7,822 bases of DNA from an uncultured Methanobrevibacter sp. (GCF_900314615.1 NZ_OMWA01000043.1:1022-8843); one strand, 5' to 3'. Positions 1 through 7,418 are shown, counted from the first letter of the stretch. Numbers and translations: made by a program. Notes: generated by a model from the letters alone, not told the origin.

Positions 1-2147
1 AGCAACAACAGCAAAGCAACAATACAGATGATACATAATTGGAGATAATCTGAAGACTTGCTAACTACATTGTCATGCTCATCAATCTCATAGGCATTCT
101 TATCAACTTCTGACGGAGAGTTGGAAGCAGAACCTGCAGATGAAGAAGCAGCTGCAATGCTCAAACCGGAATCCCCAACAGAATAATAGGTAGAATTCAA
201 ATCACCATGAGTAGCATTTGACTTGCTAAAGCGACTATTCCTGCCATTGACATCTGAATCAAAATGGAATCCTCCACGGCCGGAACCATTGCCAAGGCCC
301 CCAAAATGAGCATTTCCATCCTCACTCAGCCAGGACAAGCCAAATCCATTGCCTTTTGGACTTTGATAATTCTTCAGCCAATCAGGCAAATCATGCTGGG
401 ACATATGGCGAACAGGATTGGAACCATTGGTATTATACCTTACAACATTATTTGTACCTTGGCCTCCAATTGCCACAGCCTTGTCACCACCTTCGCCACG
501 CCCAGTAACCAAAATGTTATACATGACATGTGTATCACTGGTAGTGGAATCCAATAAACCCTGATTCAAGCTGATTGCAATAGGTCCTGGAACTGTGACA
601 TTATTATACTTGATTTGATATTTATGATTGCCTTCAGTGCTCTGGGCATAACTTATGCCATAAATGCGATCACCATCATGATATCCGCCAACAGTATCCA
701 CTATTATTGTATTGTTAAGTATTCTGTCATCAGAGTCTTGCACCTCAATTCCTGCAACCAACGCATACATATGACTTCCAGCCTTGCCTGTAATATTGAT
801 GAAATTGCTTATGACATCAATCTGAGTCTTACCATAAGCATTTTGCGAATAGATTCCAATGTTCGGGCCATTGCTAATGCTTTTTAGGTAATTATAAGCG
901 ACCTTGATGTTATATGCAGGACCGGTAATCTGAATAGGATAAGCAGTCCCATGAAAACTGTAACCGCCATATGTAAAGACATCAATGTAATTGTTCACGA
1001 CACAAACGTCATCAGATACATAGATATCCAAGGCATACAGGTAATTAGCCTGATTCTTGCGGGTGAAATAGTCCTCAACAAGAATGCTGTTGCCATCAAG
1101 TGTGGAATTTCTGCAGGCATAAACCAAAACAGAGGACAAAGTAGGGAAAAGATTATCCGCAAAAACTCCTCCATTGACTGCAGAATAAATGCTGTTATTT
1201 GCAAAGATGAGGTTGTCACAGCCTCCAATGGCAAAAGAGGAAACCTTATCCATGCTCACACCACCATAAATAAGCTGGCTCCAGTCAACCTGACGCAAAG
1301 GCAATGTTGCATTGATGCTATTGCCGCTTACAAAGGCATCATAGCAATAAGTCATAAGGACAGGATAATTAAATCCATCATTATATGCTTGGCCATAATA
1401 ATTAACTGTATTGTTGATCAGGTTCAGTCCATAATTGTCATTGGCATAAATACCGATGCAAGTAGTATCAACGGGAGCAATATAGTTAATTGTATTGTTG
1501 AAAACTGTGATATTGTCCCATCCAACGTAAATGCCAGCATTATGATTCAAAGGAAAGGCTTGATTAAAATCAAAATTGAAATTAGCCAAAACAATATCAC
1601 TGGCAGTTAAACTGAAAACAGTGTTAACGAAACGAGACTGATTAGAAACAAGACGAGTGTTGTTCTTATCAATAGTGAATACTCCCTTATCTTCAAAATT
1701 GCCTTCAAAGACGAGAATGGAACCTCCGAACTCATCCTTTAAAACACCAGAATCATCAAAATAATGAGTATAATTATCACAACTAACATAATATGTCAAA
1801 TTGGCATTGGAAACCGGACTTTCCATCAAAACATCCATTTTAGAATTGAAATCACTACCCTCATTTTCTATAGATTTTTCAGAAGATGATTCTTTATTAG
1901 CAGTATTTGATTGATCTAATCCAAAATCAGAAGAAGAATAGGATTCAATGAGAGAATCAACTGAAGAAGGTAATTCATTGCGAGAATCATCAGCAGATAC
2001 TTCAACTGAAACTTCTTCTATTGAATCACCAATACCAATATTATTTAAACTAGAATCAGAATATGCATCAGCAGCAGATGCAAAATTCATGCCTAAAATA
2101 ATAATCAATATTGAAATAAGCAATAATGATTTATATTTAAATCTCAT
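1..2147 (-). CDS. Adhesin-like beta-helix surface protein with C-terminal membrane anchor (3' end cut by window)
   Basis: The reading frame is open from the ATG at 2147 to the window edge, about 715 residues, with the stop outside; I translated every codon and saw no stop or frameshift. Residues 1-25 form a signal peptide (basic MRFKYK, hydrophobic core, cleavage after A-S-A). An acidic, Ser-rich segment follows to about 110. From about 165 to 560 there are repeated turns such as NNTI, NNTV, GNSI and NNYI, typical of right-handed parallel beta-helices. A Gly-rich stretch lies near 600-630, then a Ser/Ala-rich stretch near 660-680, then a hydrophobic segment from about 702 onward (core CIICIVALLLL), probably a membrane anchor close to the true C-terminus. 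Unlike its two neighbours it shows no Ig-like or Lys-rich tail. By family knowledge it is probably a surface adhesin; ligand and any enzyme activity are unknown. A NosD/pectate-lyase-like enzyme is possible, but I saw no catalytic motif. Confidence 0.85.
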   Translation of the reverse strand, partial: MRFKYKSLLLISILIIILGMNFASAADAYSDSSLNNIGIGDSIEEVSVEVSADDSRNELPSSVDSLIESYSSSDFGLDQSNTANKESSSEKSIENEGSDFNSKMDVLMESPVSNANLTYYVSCDNYTHYFDDSGVLKDEFGGSILVFEGNFEDKGVFTIDKNNTRLVSNQSRFVNTVFSLTASDIVLANFNFDFNQAFPLNHNAGIYVGWDNITVFNNTINYIAPVDTTCIGIYANDNYGLNLINNTVNYYGQAYNDGFNYPVLMTYCYDAFVSGNSINATLPLRQVDWSQLIYGGVSMDKVSSFAIGGCDNLIFANNSIYSAVNGGVFADNLFPTLSSVLVYACRNSTLDGNSILVEDYFTRKNQANYLYALDIYVSDDVCVVNNYIDVFTYGGYSFHGTAYPIQITGPAYNIKVAYNYLKSISNGPNIGIYSQNAYGKTQIDVISNFINITGKAGSHMYALVAGIEVQDSDDRILNNTIIVDTVGGYHDGDRIYGISYAQSTEGNHKYQIKYNNVTVPGPIAISLNQGLLDSTTSDTHVMYNILVTGRGEGGDKAVAIGGQGTNNVVRYNTNGSNPVRHMSQHDLPDWLKNYQSPKGNGFGLSWLSEDGNAHFGGLGNGSGRGGFHFDSDVNGRNSRFSKSNATHGDLNSTYYSVGDSGLSIAAASSSAGSASNSPSEVDKNAYEIDEHDNVVSKSSDYLQLCIICIVALLLL

Positions 2148-2188
2148 AAAAAATCCCACTTTCCAAAAAATACTTGATAAAATAAACA
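2148..2188 (-). promoter_or_regulatory. Putative promoter and weak ribosome binding site of the gene starting at 2147
   Basis: On the minus strand a TATA-like TTTATTTTAT lies about 30-40 bases before the ATG. The segment directly before the start reads GGAAAGTGGGATTTTTT, with no clean GGAGGTGA match, so the ribosome binding site is weak or absent. The start is chosen because it gives a textbook signal peptide; the next in-frame Met (residue 20) would destroy it. Confidence 0.35.
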
Positions 2189-2208
2189 AACACCATATTG
2201 GTCCGTCC

Positions 2209-2265
2209 ATTTTATTTATTCACCACAAAATAACTAACTTCAATAATGTAGTGAATAAATAAAAT
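2209..2265. repeat. Perfect 15-bp inverted repeat with 27-nt spacer
   Basis: The arm at 2209-2223 (ATTTTATTTATTCAC) is the exact reverse complement of 2251-2265. It sits between two adhesin-like genes, about 45 bases past the stop of the upstream gene and 60 bases before the start of the next. It could fold as a hairpin in RNA or bind a dimeric protein. It shares the TTTATTTATT core with the inverted repeat at 4312-4361. Confidence 0.8.
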
Positions 2266-2290
2266 AAAAGAAAATAGGAAAAATGACCCA
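2252..2290 (-). terminator. T-rich transcription terminator candidate for the 645-residue gene
   Basis: Read on the minus strand, the stretch after the TAG stop of the 645-residue gene holds a series of T runs (CATTTTTCC, ATTTTC, TTTTATTTTATTTATT). Archaeal RNA polymerase terminates on such T-rich non-template tracts without needing a stem. The inverted repeat at 2209-2265 overlaps the end of this tract and could add a stem. Confidence 0.45.
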
Positions 2291-2309
2291 TTTTCAAGAA
2301 TCAATATCC

Positions 2310-2877
2310 CTATTTAATCTTAATTTTCACTGTTTTACTAATAGCTTTATACCATTTATCTCCCTTAAATACTATTTTTGACTTGTAGGTTCCTTTTTTA
2401 GACAATTTAGTAATCTTAAATGTGGCAACCCCTTTCTTGTTTGTAGTTGCAGTGTATGTCTTGCCTTTGACTTTTATAGTAAGTTTTTTGCCCTTTAAAA
2501 CCCTGTTTTTGGAATCCTTTAAGGTTACAGAGAACTTTTTAGTCTTAACCTTAGCTTTGAATGTCTTCGCTTTGGCAATCAATTTTGAAACCCCTTTGGA
2601 TACAGTGACTTTTGAACTAATTGAGGAAGACTTATAGTTATCATCACCTGCAAAGCTAATGCTTGCAGTGTAGGTTTTAGGAACAAGTGTTGCAACATTA
2701 AGGCTAACCTGACCTTTGCTGTCAGTGGTTAGGACCTTGGATATGGAGCCGACCTTAACAATAACCTTTTTATTTGCTAAAGCTTTATTGTTGGAATCCT
2801 TAAGTGTGACAACCAAGTTTTTAGCTATGTTATAGTTAGCTGTCACTTTAGGGGCAGTTAGAACTGTGCTAAGTTTA
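2310..2877 (-). repeat. Copy 1 of a conserved C-terminal Ig-like cassette
   Basis: These roughly 570 bases encode the last two Ig-like domains of the 645-residue protein and align without large gaps to 4414-4980 in the neighbouring gene, in the same orientation. Protein identity is about 70% by eye, with KGQVSLNVATLVPKTYTA identical in both. The beta-helix parts of the two genes do not align obviously, so the similarity is modular. Confidence 0.8.
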
Positions 2878-4247
2878 GACTTTTCAAATGTGAAGTTCTT
2901 AAAGACTTTGGATGGGGCATAGCCTTCATACTCATCTCCAGGATAAGTGATTTCAAAGCTGTAATTACCTAAAAGATTGCTTAGTATGATTTTCCCATTA
3001 TTGTCTGTATATTCATAGGAAACCCTTCCGTTGGTTACAATTTCAACTTCATAGTCAACCAATGGATTGTTGGACTCATCAGTTAAACTGATGACTAAAG
3101 TGTTTGCATTTGCAACAAGACCCAGATTAGTCTTAATGACTGGTCGATCAGTGCTGTTAATGTAAAATGGGCCGACTAAAGGAACATCATAGCTGACTGG
3201 AAAATCATAGGTGCAATTGGAGATGATGCAATAAGGAGAGTTTCGAGCCTTAACGACTCCATTGATGTCACAGTTTGTGAATGTGGAATTATAGATATAA
3301 ACCCCATCAATGCGACCATAATAATCTGTATTTCCACCATAGGAATCAACAATAGCATCACAGCTAACATTATCAAAAGTACAATTATTAAAAATAAATT
3401 TTGAACATTCAAAAGAAGTGATCATTGAAGTTGTTTCATATTCTTCTGTAGGGATGATAGTTCCCCAGGAAGTATGCACGTCATAAGAGTTAATGGTTGG
3501 GTCATAAGTGTAATTTAGAAATTTGCAATTTTCAAAAATTGCAGTGCAGATATCTGTTAATCCATCCCTATTAGGTTCAACATGCTGATGCTGACCAGAA
3601 ACAAAAGATGTGTTGATAAAAGTGCAGTTAATAAAATTGAAGTCACGCCCATCCATGGAAATGCCATAAAATATTATTGTATCACTGAAACCAATATCAT
3701 CATTTCCACTGGAATACCAAACTTGTCCACTTGATGGAACTTCAAAACTGACATTTATAAAAGTTAATGTTTGATTAAAATTTTTATAAGTTCCCATACT
3801 ATCAAACCAACAGGAATTAATTACTGTTCCCTCTTGGCCAATAATATAATAGTTTGTATTATATGGTGAGCCTTCTGGAACTCCATAGTTTCCTTCAGAC
3901 AAATGAATTGTACCACTGATGGCCACTTTGTCATATACAGTATAATCAAAGTTCTTGTATGCGGTTTCAGGACTTAAACCGTCTCCACTAAGTTCTTTAC
4001 TACTATTAATATAAAAATCGGATGGCTTGTCATCTTCCTTTAAAATATTGCTTTCTAAGTTCAATAAACTGTTTTCATTTGAACATTCTATGTTTTCATC
4101 TATGCCGAAATCATCTTCATTAATGCTTGAATCATCAGTGATTGATTGTGTATCTAATATATCTTCAGAGGCATATGCAGATGATATGCATATGAATAAA
4201 ATGATGAGCATTGAAAATAATAGGATGCTTTTATTTGTTTTCCCCAT
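2310..4247 (-). CDS. Secreted adhesin-like protein: beta-helix plus three Ig-like domains, 645 aa
   Basis: The ATG at 4247 is preferred over an upstream in-frame ATG at 4298 because GGGGAG lies 9 bases before it and it directly begins a signal peptide (MGKTNKS, hydrophobic core, cleavage after A-Y-A near residue 26). An acidic linker follows to about 75. The beta-helix begins at a typical entry motif (GDGLSPETAYKN) and runs to about 365, with NCTF, NSTF and NNCTF turns that supply many N-glycosylation sequons and a ladder of cysteines. Three Ig-like domains of bacterial type follow, near 372-455, 458-550 and 555-645; the last is lysine-rich (ending KTVKIKIK). The second and third domains closely match those of the 977-residue protein upstream. 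Known for the family: large surface proteins of gut methanogens, thought to bind other cells or particles. Ligand and anchoring partner are not visible. It probably has its own promoter. Confidence 0.9.
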   Translation of the reverse strand: MGKTNKSILLFSMLIILFICISSAYASEDILDTQSITDDSSINEDDFGIDENIECSNENSLLNLESNILKEDDKPSDFYINSSKELSGDGLSPETAYKNFDYTVYDKVAISGTIHLSEGNYGVPEGSPYNTNYYIIGQEGTVINSCWFDSMGTYKNFNQTLTFINVSFEVPSSGQVWYSSGNDDIGFSDTIIFYGISMDGRDFNFINCTFINTSFVSGQHQHVEPNRDGLTDICTAIFENCKFLNYTYDPTINSYDVHTSWGTIIPTEEYETTSMITSFECSKFIFNNCTFDNVSCDAIVDSYGGNTDYYGRIDGVYIYNSTFTNCDINGVVKARNSPYCIISNCTYDFPVSYDVPLVGPFYINSTDRPVIKTNLGLVANANTLVISLTDESNNPLVDYEVEIVTNGRVSYEYTDNNGKIILSNLLGNYSFEITYPGDEYEGYAPSKVFKNFTFEKSKLSTVLTAPKVTANYNIAKNLVVTLKDSNNKALANKKVIVKVGSISKVLTTDSKGQVSLNVATLVPKTYTASISFAGDDNYKSSSISSKVTVSKGVSKLIAKAKTFKAKVKTKKFSVTLKDSKNRVLKGKKLTIKVKGKTYTATTNKKGVATFKITKLSKKGTYKSKIVFKGDKWYKAISKTVKIKIK

Positions 4248-4256
4248 ATTAATAAT

Positions 4257-4262
4257 CTCCCC
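4257..4262 (-). promoter_or_regulatory. Ribosome binding site GGGGAG, decides the start at 4247
   Basis: GGGGAG on the minus strand is spaced 9 bases from the ATG at 4247. It lies inside the longer frame that begins at 4298, which argues that the upstream ATG is not used. Confidence 0.65.
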
Positions 4263-4279
4263 ATATTGCATTATACTCT

Positions 4280-4292
4280 TTAAATAAACTTC
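4280..4292 (-). promoter_or_regulatory. TATA-like element before the 645-residue gene
   Basis: The minus strand reads AGTTTATTTAAAG here, centred about 39 bases before the ATG at 4247. If used, transcription would begin near 4260 and give a very short leader that just covers the GGGGAG. The region is AT-rich, so chance matches are likely. Confidence 0.3.
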
Positions 4293-4311
4293 ATTCATAG
4301 ATAATCAAAGA

Positions 4312-4361
4312 AATTTATTTATTATTCCAAATAGAATAGGATGTTGAATAATAAATAAATT
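4312..4361. repeat. Perfect 16-bp inverted repeat with 18-nt spacer
   Basis: The arm at 4312-4327 (AATTTATTTATTATTC) is the exact reverse complement of 4346-4361. It lies between the terminator of the 977-residue gene and the putative promoter of the 645-residue gene. The right arm continues into CCTCT and so resembles the leader of the upstream gene at 7368-7386 (17 of 19 bases). Confidence 0.85.
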
Positions 4362-4375
4362 CCTCTAATTTTTAG

Positions 4376-4418
4376 AAAAATAAAAAAATAATAGAGAAAA
4401 ATTAATTTTTTCTCTATT
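4376..4418 (-). terminator. Hairpin plus T-run terminator of the 977-residue gene, overlapping its stop codon
   Basis: The arm at 4390-4401 (AATAGAGAAAAA) pairs perfectly with 4407-4418 around a 5-base loop. In the minus-strand direction the stem is followed at once by ATTTTTTTATTTTTC. The stem includes the TAG stop at 4414-4416. The layout is that of an intrinsic terminator; in archaea the T tract alone may suffice. Confidence 0.7.
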
Positions 4419-4980
4419 TTTTAACGGTTACTTTTACCTTTTTGCTTAATGCTTTGTAGTATTTGCTTCCTGCAAACTTGACAGTAGCAGTGTATTTGCC
4501 TTTTTTGGTTAATTTAGTGATTTTAAAGGTTGCTTTACCTTTGCTGTTTGTGGTAGCTTTGTAGGTTTTTTTGCCTACTTTCAAGGTAAGTTTGACCTTT
4601 TTCATTACTTTACCTTTGTTGTTTTTAAGGGTAACTGTGTATTTTTTGGTTTTGACTTTAACCTTAAAGGTTTTTGCTTTTGCAGTGATCTTAGGTTTTG
4701 CTTTGCTTACAACTAATTTAGGGCTTACGCTGGAAGCAAGGTAAGCATCGTCACCTGCAAACTTAACAGTTGCAGTGTAGGTTTTTGGAACCAATGTAGC
4801 GACATTAAGGCTTACTTGACCTTTAGTATTAGTGGTCAAGGTTTTGCTGATAGTGCCAACCTTAACGGTTACTTTCTTGTTAGCAAGAGCTTTTCCATCC
4901 TTATCAGTAAGGGTAATGACTAAATTCTTTGCAACATTATAAACAGCACTTACCTTAGGAGCAGTGATCTTGGTTGCAAC
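4414..4980 (-). repeat. Copy 2 of the conserved C-terminal Ig-like cassette
   Basis: This is the counterpart of 2310-2877, encoding the last two Ig-like domains of the 977-residue protein. Long stretches are close at nucleotide level too, for example TAGTTATCATCACCTGCAAA at 2636 against TAAGCATCGTCACCTGCAAA at 4741. The two copies lie about 2.1 kb apart in direct orientation and could recombine. Confidence 0.8.
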
Positions 4981-7347
4981 TTTAGCAGGAACTACAGGTT
5001 CTTCTGTGAAATTAAAGAACTTGGAGTCACTAATAGGTTTGAATGATTCGTTTCCTTCATAGTTTACTGCAATGGTAACTTCACCAGTTAAACCGGTAAT
5101 GGTAGCTTTACCATCTTCACCAGTAGTGATGGTTTGCTCTTCACCACCATTAACTGTATATTTAACAGTAGCGCCAGCAATAGGAGCAGAACTGTTATCG
5201 GTTAAAGCAATTACAACAACACCTTTTTCAGAGGAACTAATGTCTACCACTGAATCAACAGCAGTTACTGGGAATTTACAATTATCAAAGTTTAAAGTGA
5301 AACTATTTTCGTTAAATTGAATATTTGAATCAATAATTTTATTTATTGCAATTTCTTCCTTATCGAATTCAAAAGTACAATCTTTAAAGCTGTAAATATT
5401 AACTATGTCACAATCAGTATCATAATATAAATTCCAATAATCATTTATATCATAACCATTAATGTATAATGCTTTTTTGAAAGTACAATTGGTGAATTCA
5501 TAACTTCTAGAACCTAAAATAACATCACAATCAAAAATAATATTTTTATGAGAAATAGTATCTCTAATAGCTTCTTGATCCCATTCAGTAGTATCAATAC
5601 CTCCTTTGAGATCTAAATTATAACCATCGGCACATCTGAATATTACATTATCCCCAGTACCTTCAACAGTGAAAATACCGAGTGCAAATAACTTAGCAAC
5701 ACCATCTAATTTATAGTATCCAAATCCATAATCCTCATCTACTTCCCAAATTAAGTTTGGTTTAATAGTTTTAGAATAAATTCCAGGTGAAACAAGAATA
5801 TTTACAACTTGTGGTTCACTACCATAACCAGTTTTTGTCATTTTTGAAAACGCATCTTCAAAGGAATCATCATCAGAAACTTCTCTTTGAATATCATCAC
5901 TTAATATATCATTACTAGAAGCCCCTAACAAACCTTTAGCCATGGCAATAGGATTTATAAATGAATTATAAGTATTACCTGAGCCTGAATAAATAGTTGA
6001 TTGGGTGCTATTATAAAAGTGATTATTATTAAATGAATTTATAATTCCATTGATGTATACAGTATCTCCAGAACCAGTATGATTTATAAAGGTATTTCCA
6101 TCAATAGCTAAATATGGCCTATCACTTGTACCATTAACAACTTTTTTATTAGCTGCAGAAATTGCTTGTCCATTAGTTGCACTATTTGATATGAAAGTGG
6201 AGTTATATACATTAAGGTAACCTCCGTTTAAAGTACCAATTGCCCCACCTTTTCCATTAGAGTTAAGATTATTGTTATATTTAAAAGTACAATTATTAAT
6301 AATGATGTCAAATAAGGAACCATAGTTATAAGCCCCTATTGCTCCGCCTCCATTATTAGTAGAACAGTTGTTATCTTCAAAAATAGAATCATACACTCTT
6401 AATACACTATAAGTGAATAATGCTCCACCATTCCATCCTGCGACATTGTGATAAAAATAAGATTTATTTATCACAGTATTTGCATTACTATGGGTATGAA
6501 TTGCTCCTGCCCACTGATATGCACTATTGTTATTAAAAGTAGAATTATATACTGTTAAAATTCCACAATTATTAATTGCCCCTGGCTCTGTAGAAGCATA
6601 ATTATTTTCAAATGTAGAATCCTTAACATTTAAAGTGACACCAGTAGTAGAACCACTCATATAGTTAGTTACCGCACCAAATCCAGCAGTACAATTAGTA
6701 AAAGTACAGTTAGTCATATTCATAGTACCTAAATTGTTGTATACTACTGAATCATGATCAGTTCCTGCTGTGATGTTTATGAATGTGCAGTTTTCCAATT
6801 TGCTAGTTCCAGTGGTTTGCAATTGTATGAGCATTTGACAATTGATGTTTTGGAACTTGACATTTCTAAATGTGATCTGCAATGCATTGTTGTAAGTACT
6901 TTTAAACGGAATTCTGTTGGCTGCGTTTCCAGTAATGTAACTGTTAGCATTACCTACTACTATTGCATTGTTTTTAAATTGGATATCGCCAGTACTGATA
7001 GATATTGGTCCATTTAAGTTGATTGTGTAATCAGTACCAGTTGTTTCCGCATAAGTTTTCAAATCTGACCATGTTGATACTGTTTGAGTACCAGATGCTC
7101 TTATGTTTTCTTCTTCATCGTTTGTTTCTATGGATGCATCAGATTGATCAACCCCAGAGTCTGTATCAGCAGCTTCCAAGGAACTTGATTCATCTGACTG
7201 CAAGTCTGCATCAACATCTTCATCTGCAATGATTACATCATCAATAGCATCATTCACAACATCTGTTGAGATGTCTTCTGCTGCACTTGCAGCTCCCATA
7301 AGACAACAAAGAAGAACTAAAAATATCGCAACATATTTAAATTTCAT
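4414..7347 (-). CDS. Large secreted adhesin-like protein: acidic stalk, Pmp-like and second beta-helix, three Ig-like domains, 977 aa
   Basis: The ATG at 7347 is chosen because GAGGTGA lies 8 bases before it; a possible GTG four codons upstream overlaps that site. Residues 1-22 form a signal peptide (MKFKYV, cleavage near AASA). Residues 24-83 are extremely acidic (about 23 Asp/Glu in 60, one Arg). Residues about 180-396 hold five repeats combining a G-A-I/L turn (PGAI, AGAI, GGAL, GGGAI, GGAI) with F-x-x-N, like chlamydial polymorphic outer-membrane protein repeats of the beta-helix class. After a linker near 467-510 a second beta-helix block runs to about 690. Three Ig-like domains follow, near 700-785, 789-880 and 885-977; the final 96 residues contain 35 Lys and no Asp or Glu. 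Family knowledge suggests a cell-surface adhesin; binding by the basic tail to an anionic surface polymer is inference. The ligand is unknown. Confidence 0.92.
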   Translation of the reverse strand: MKFKYVAIFLVLLCCLMGAASAAEDISTDVVNDAIDDVIIADEDVDADLQSDESSSLEAADTDSGVDQSDASIETNDEEENIRASGTQTVSTWSDLKTYAETTGTDYTINLNGPISISTGDIQFKNNAIVVGNANSYITGNAANRIPFKSTYNNALQITFRNVKFQNINCQMLIQLQTTGTSKLENCTFINITAGTDHDSVVYNNLGTMNMTNCTFTNCTAGFGAVTNYMSGSTTGVTLNVKDSTFENNYASTEPGAINNCGILTVYNSTFNNNSAYQWAGAIHTHSNANTVINKSYFYHNVAGWNGGALFTYSVLRVYDSIFEDNNCSTNNGGGAIGAYNYGSLFDIIINNCTFKYNNNLNSNGKGGAIGTLNGGYLNVYNSTFISNSATNGQAISAANKKVVNGTSDRPYLAIDGNTFINHTGSGDTVYINGIINSFNNNHFYNSTQSTIYSGSGNTYNSFINPIAMAKGLLGASSNDILSDDIQREVSDDDSFEDAFSKMTKTGYGSEPQVVNILVSPGIYSKTIKPNLIWEVDEDYGFGYYKLDGVAKLFALGIFTVEGTGDNVIFRCADGYNLDLKGGIDTTEWDQEAIRDTISHKNIIFDCDVILGSRSYEFTNCTFKKALYINGYDINDYWNLYYDTDCDIVNIYSFKDCTFEFDKEEIAINKIIDSNIQFNENSFTLNFDNCKFPVTAVDSVVDISSSEKGVVVIALTDNSSAPIAGATVKYTVNGGEEQTITTGEDGKATITGLTGEVTIAVNYEGNESFKPISDSKFFNFTEEPVVPAKVATKITAPKVSAVYNVAKNLVITLTDKDGKALANKKVTVKVGTISKTLTTNTKGQVSLNVATLVPKTYTATVKFAGDDAYLASSVSPKLVVSKAKPKITAKAKTFKVKVKTKKYTVTLKNNKGKVMKKVKLTLKVGKKTYKATTNSKGKATFKITKLTKKGKYTATVKFAGSKYYKALSKKVKVTVKK

Positions 7348-7355
7348 AAGTTTAG

Positions 7356-7362
7356 TCACCTC
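7356..7362 (-). promoter_or_regulatory. Strong ribosome binding site GAGGTGA of the 977-residue gene
   Basis: GAGGTGA on the minus strand matches the archaeal anti-Shine-Dalgarno complement and is spaced 8 bases from the ATG at 7347. The GTG at 7359 is part of this site, so it is unlikely to be the start. Confidence 0.85.
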
Positions 7363-7379
7363 GTTTTATAATAAATAAA

Positions 7380-7399
7380 CTCCTTTTTTTAAAAAGGAG
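7380..7399. repeat. Palindrome CTCC-T7-A5-GGAG in the leader of the 977-residue gene
   Basis: A 9-bp inverted repeat with two extra central T, about 17 bases before the ribosome binding site and near the expected transcription start for the TATA-like element at 7409-7418. It could be an operator or a leader hairpin. The other inverted-repeat arm carries the T7-A7 form. Confidence 0.75.
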
Positions 7400-7408
7400 A
7401 GAAAGAAA

Positions 7409-7418
7409 AATATAAAAT
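7409..7418 (-). promoter_or_regulatory. TATA-like element of the 977-residue gene
   Basis: The minus strand reads ATTTTATATT, close to the methanogen TTTATATA consensus, about 65 bases before the ATG. The element is conserved in the other inverted-repeat arm at 7761-7773. Predicted transcription start is near 7386, inside the palindrome. Confidence 0.5.

Noticed and set aside
951..1610. Plus-strand open frame of 219 residues
   Set aside because: It lies entirely opposite the minus-strand beta-helix gene, whose frame is open throughout and has signal peptide, repeats and anchor; the plus-strand product has no domain logic.
1948..2262. Plus-strand open frame of 104 residues spanning the start of the left gene
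   Set aside because: It is the antisense of the signal peptide and acidic segment; its Ser/Glu-rich translation mirrors the Asp/Ser-rich coding strand, and its tail reads through AT-rich noncoding DNA.
4248..4298. Upstream ATG at 4298 as start of the 645-residue gene
   Set aside because: It would add 17 residues before the signal peptide and contains the GGGGAG site that serves the ATG at 4247.
6160..6820. Possible CRISPR-like or tandem DNA repeat
   Set aside because: The repeated pattern is at protein level (F-x-x-N and G-A-I turns of a beta-helix) with variable DNA; there are no identical evenly spaced repeats.
7348..7359. GTG at 7359 as start of the 977-residue gene
   Set aside because: The GTG is part of the GAGGTGA ribosome binding site; the ATG at 7347 has ideal spacing and begins the signal peptide directly.
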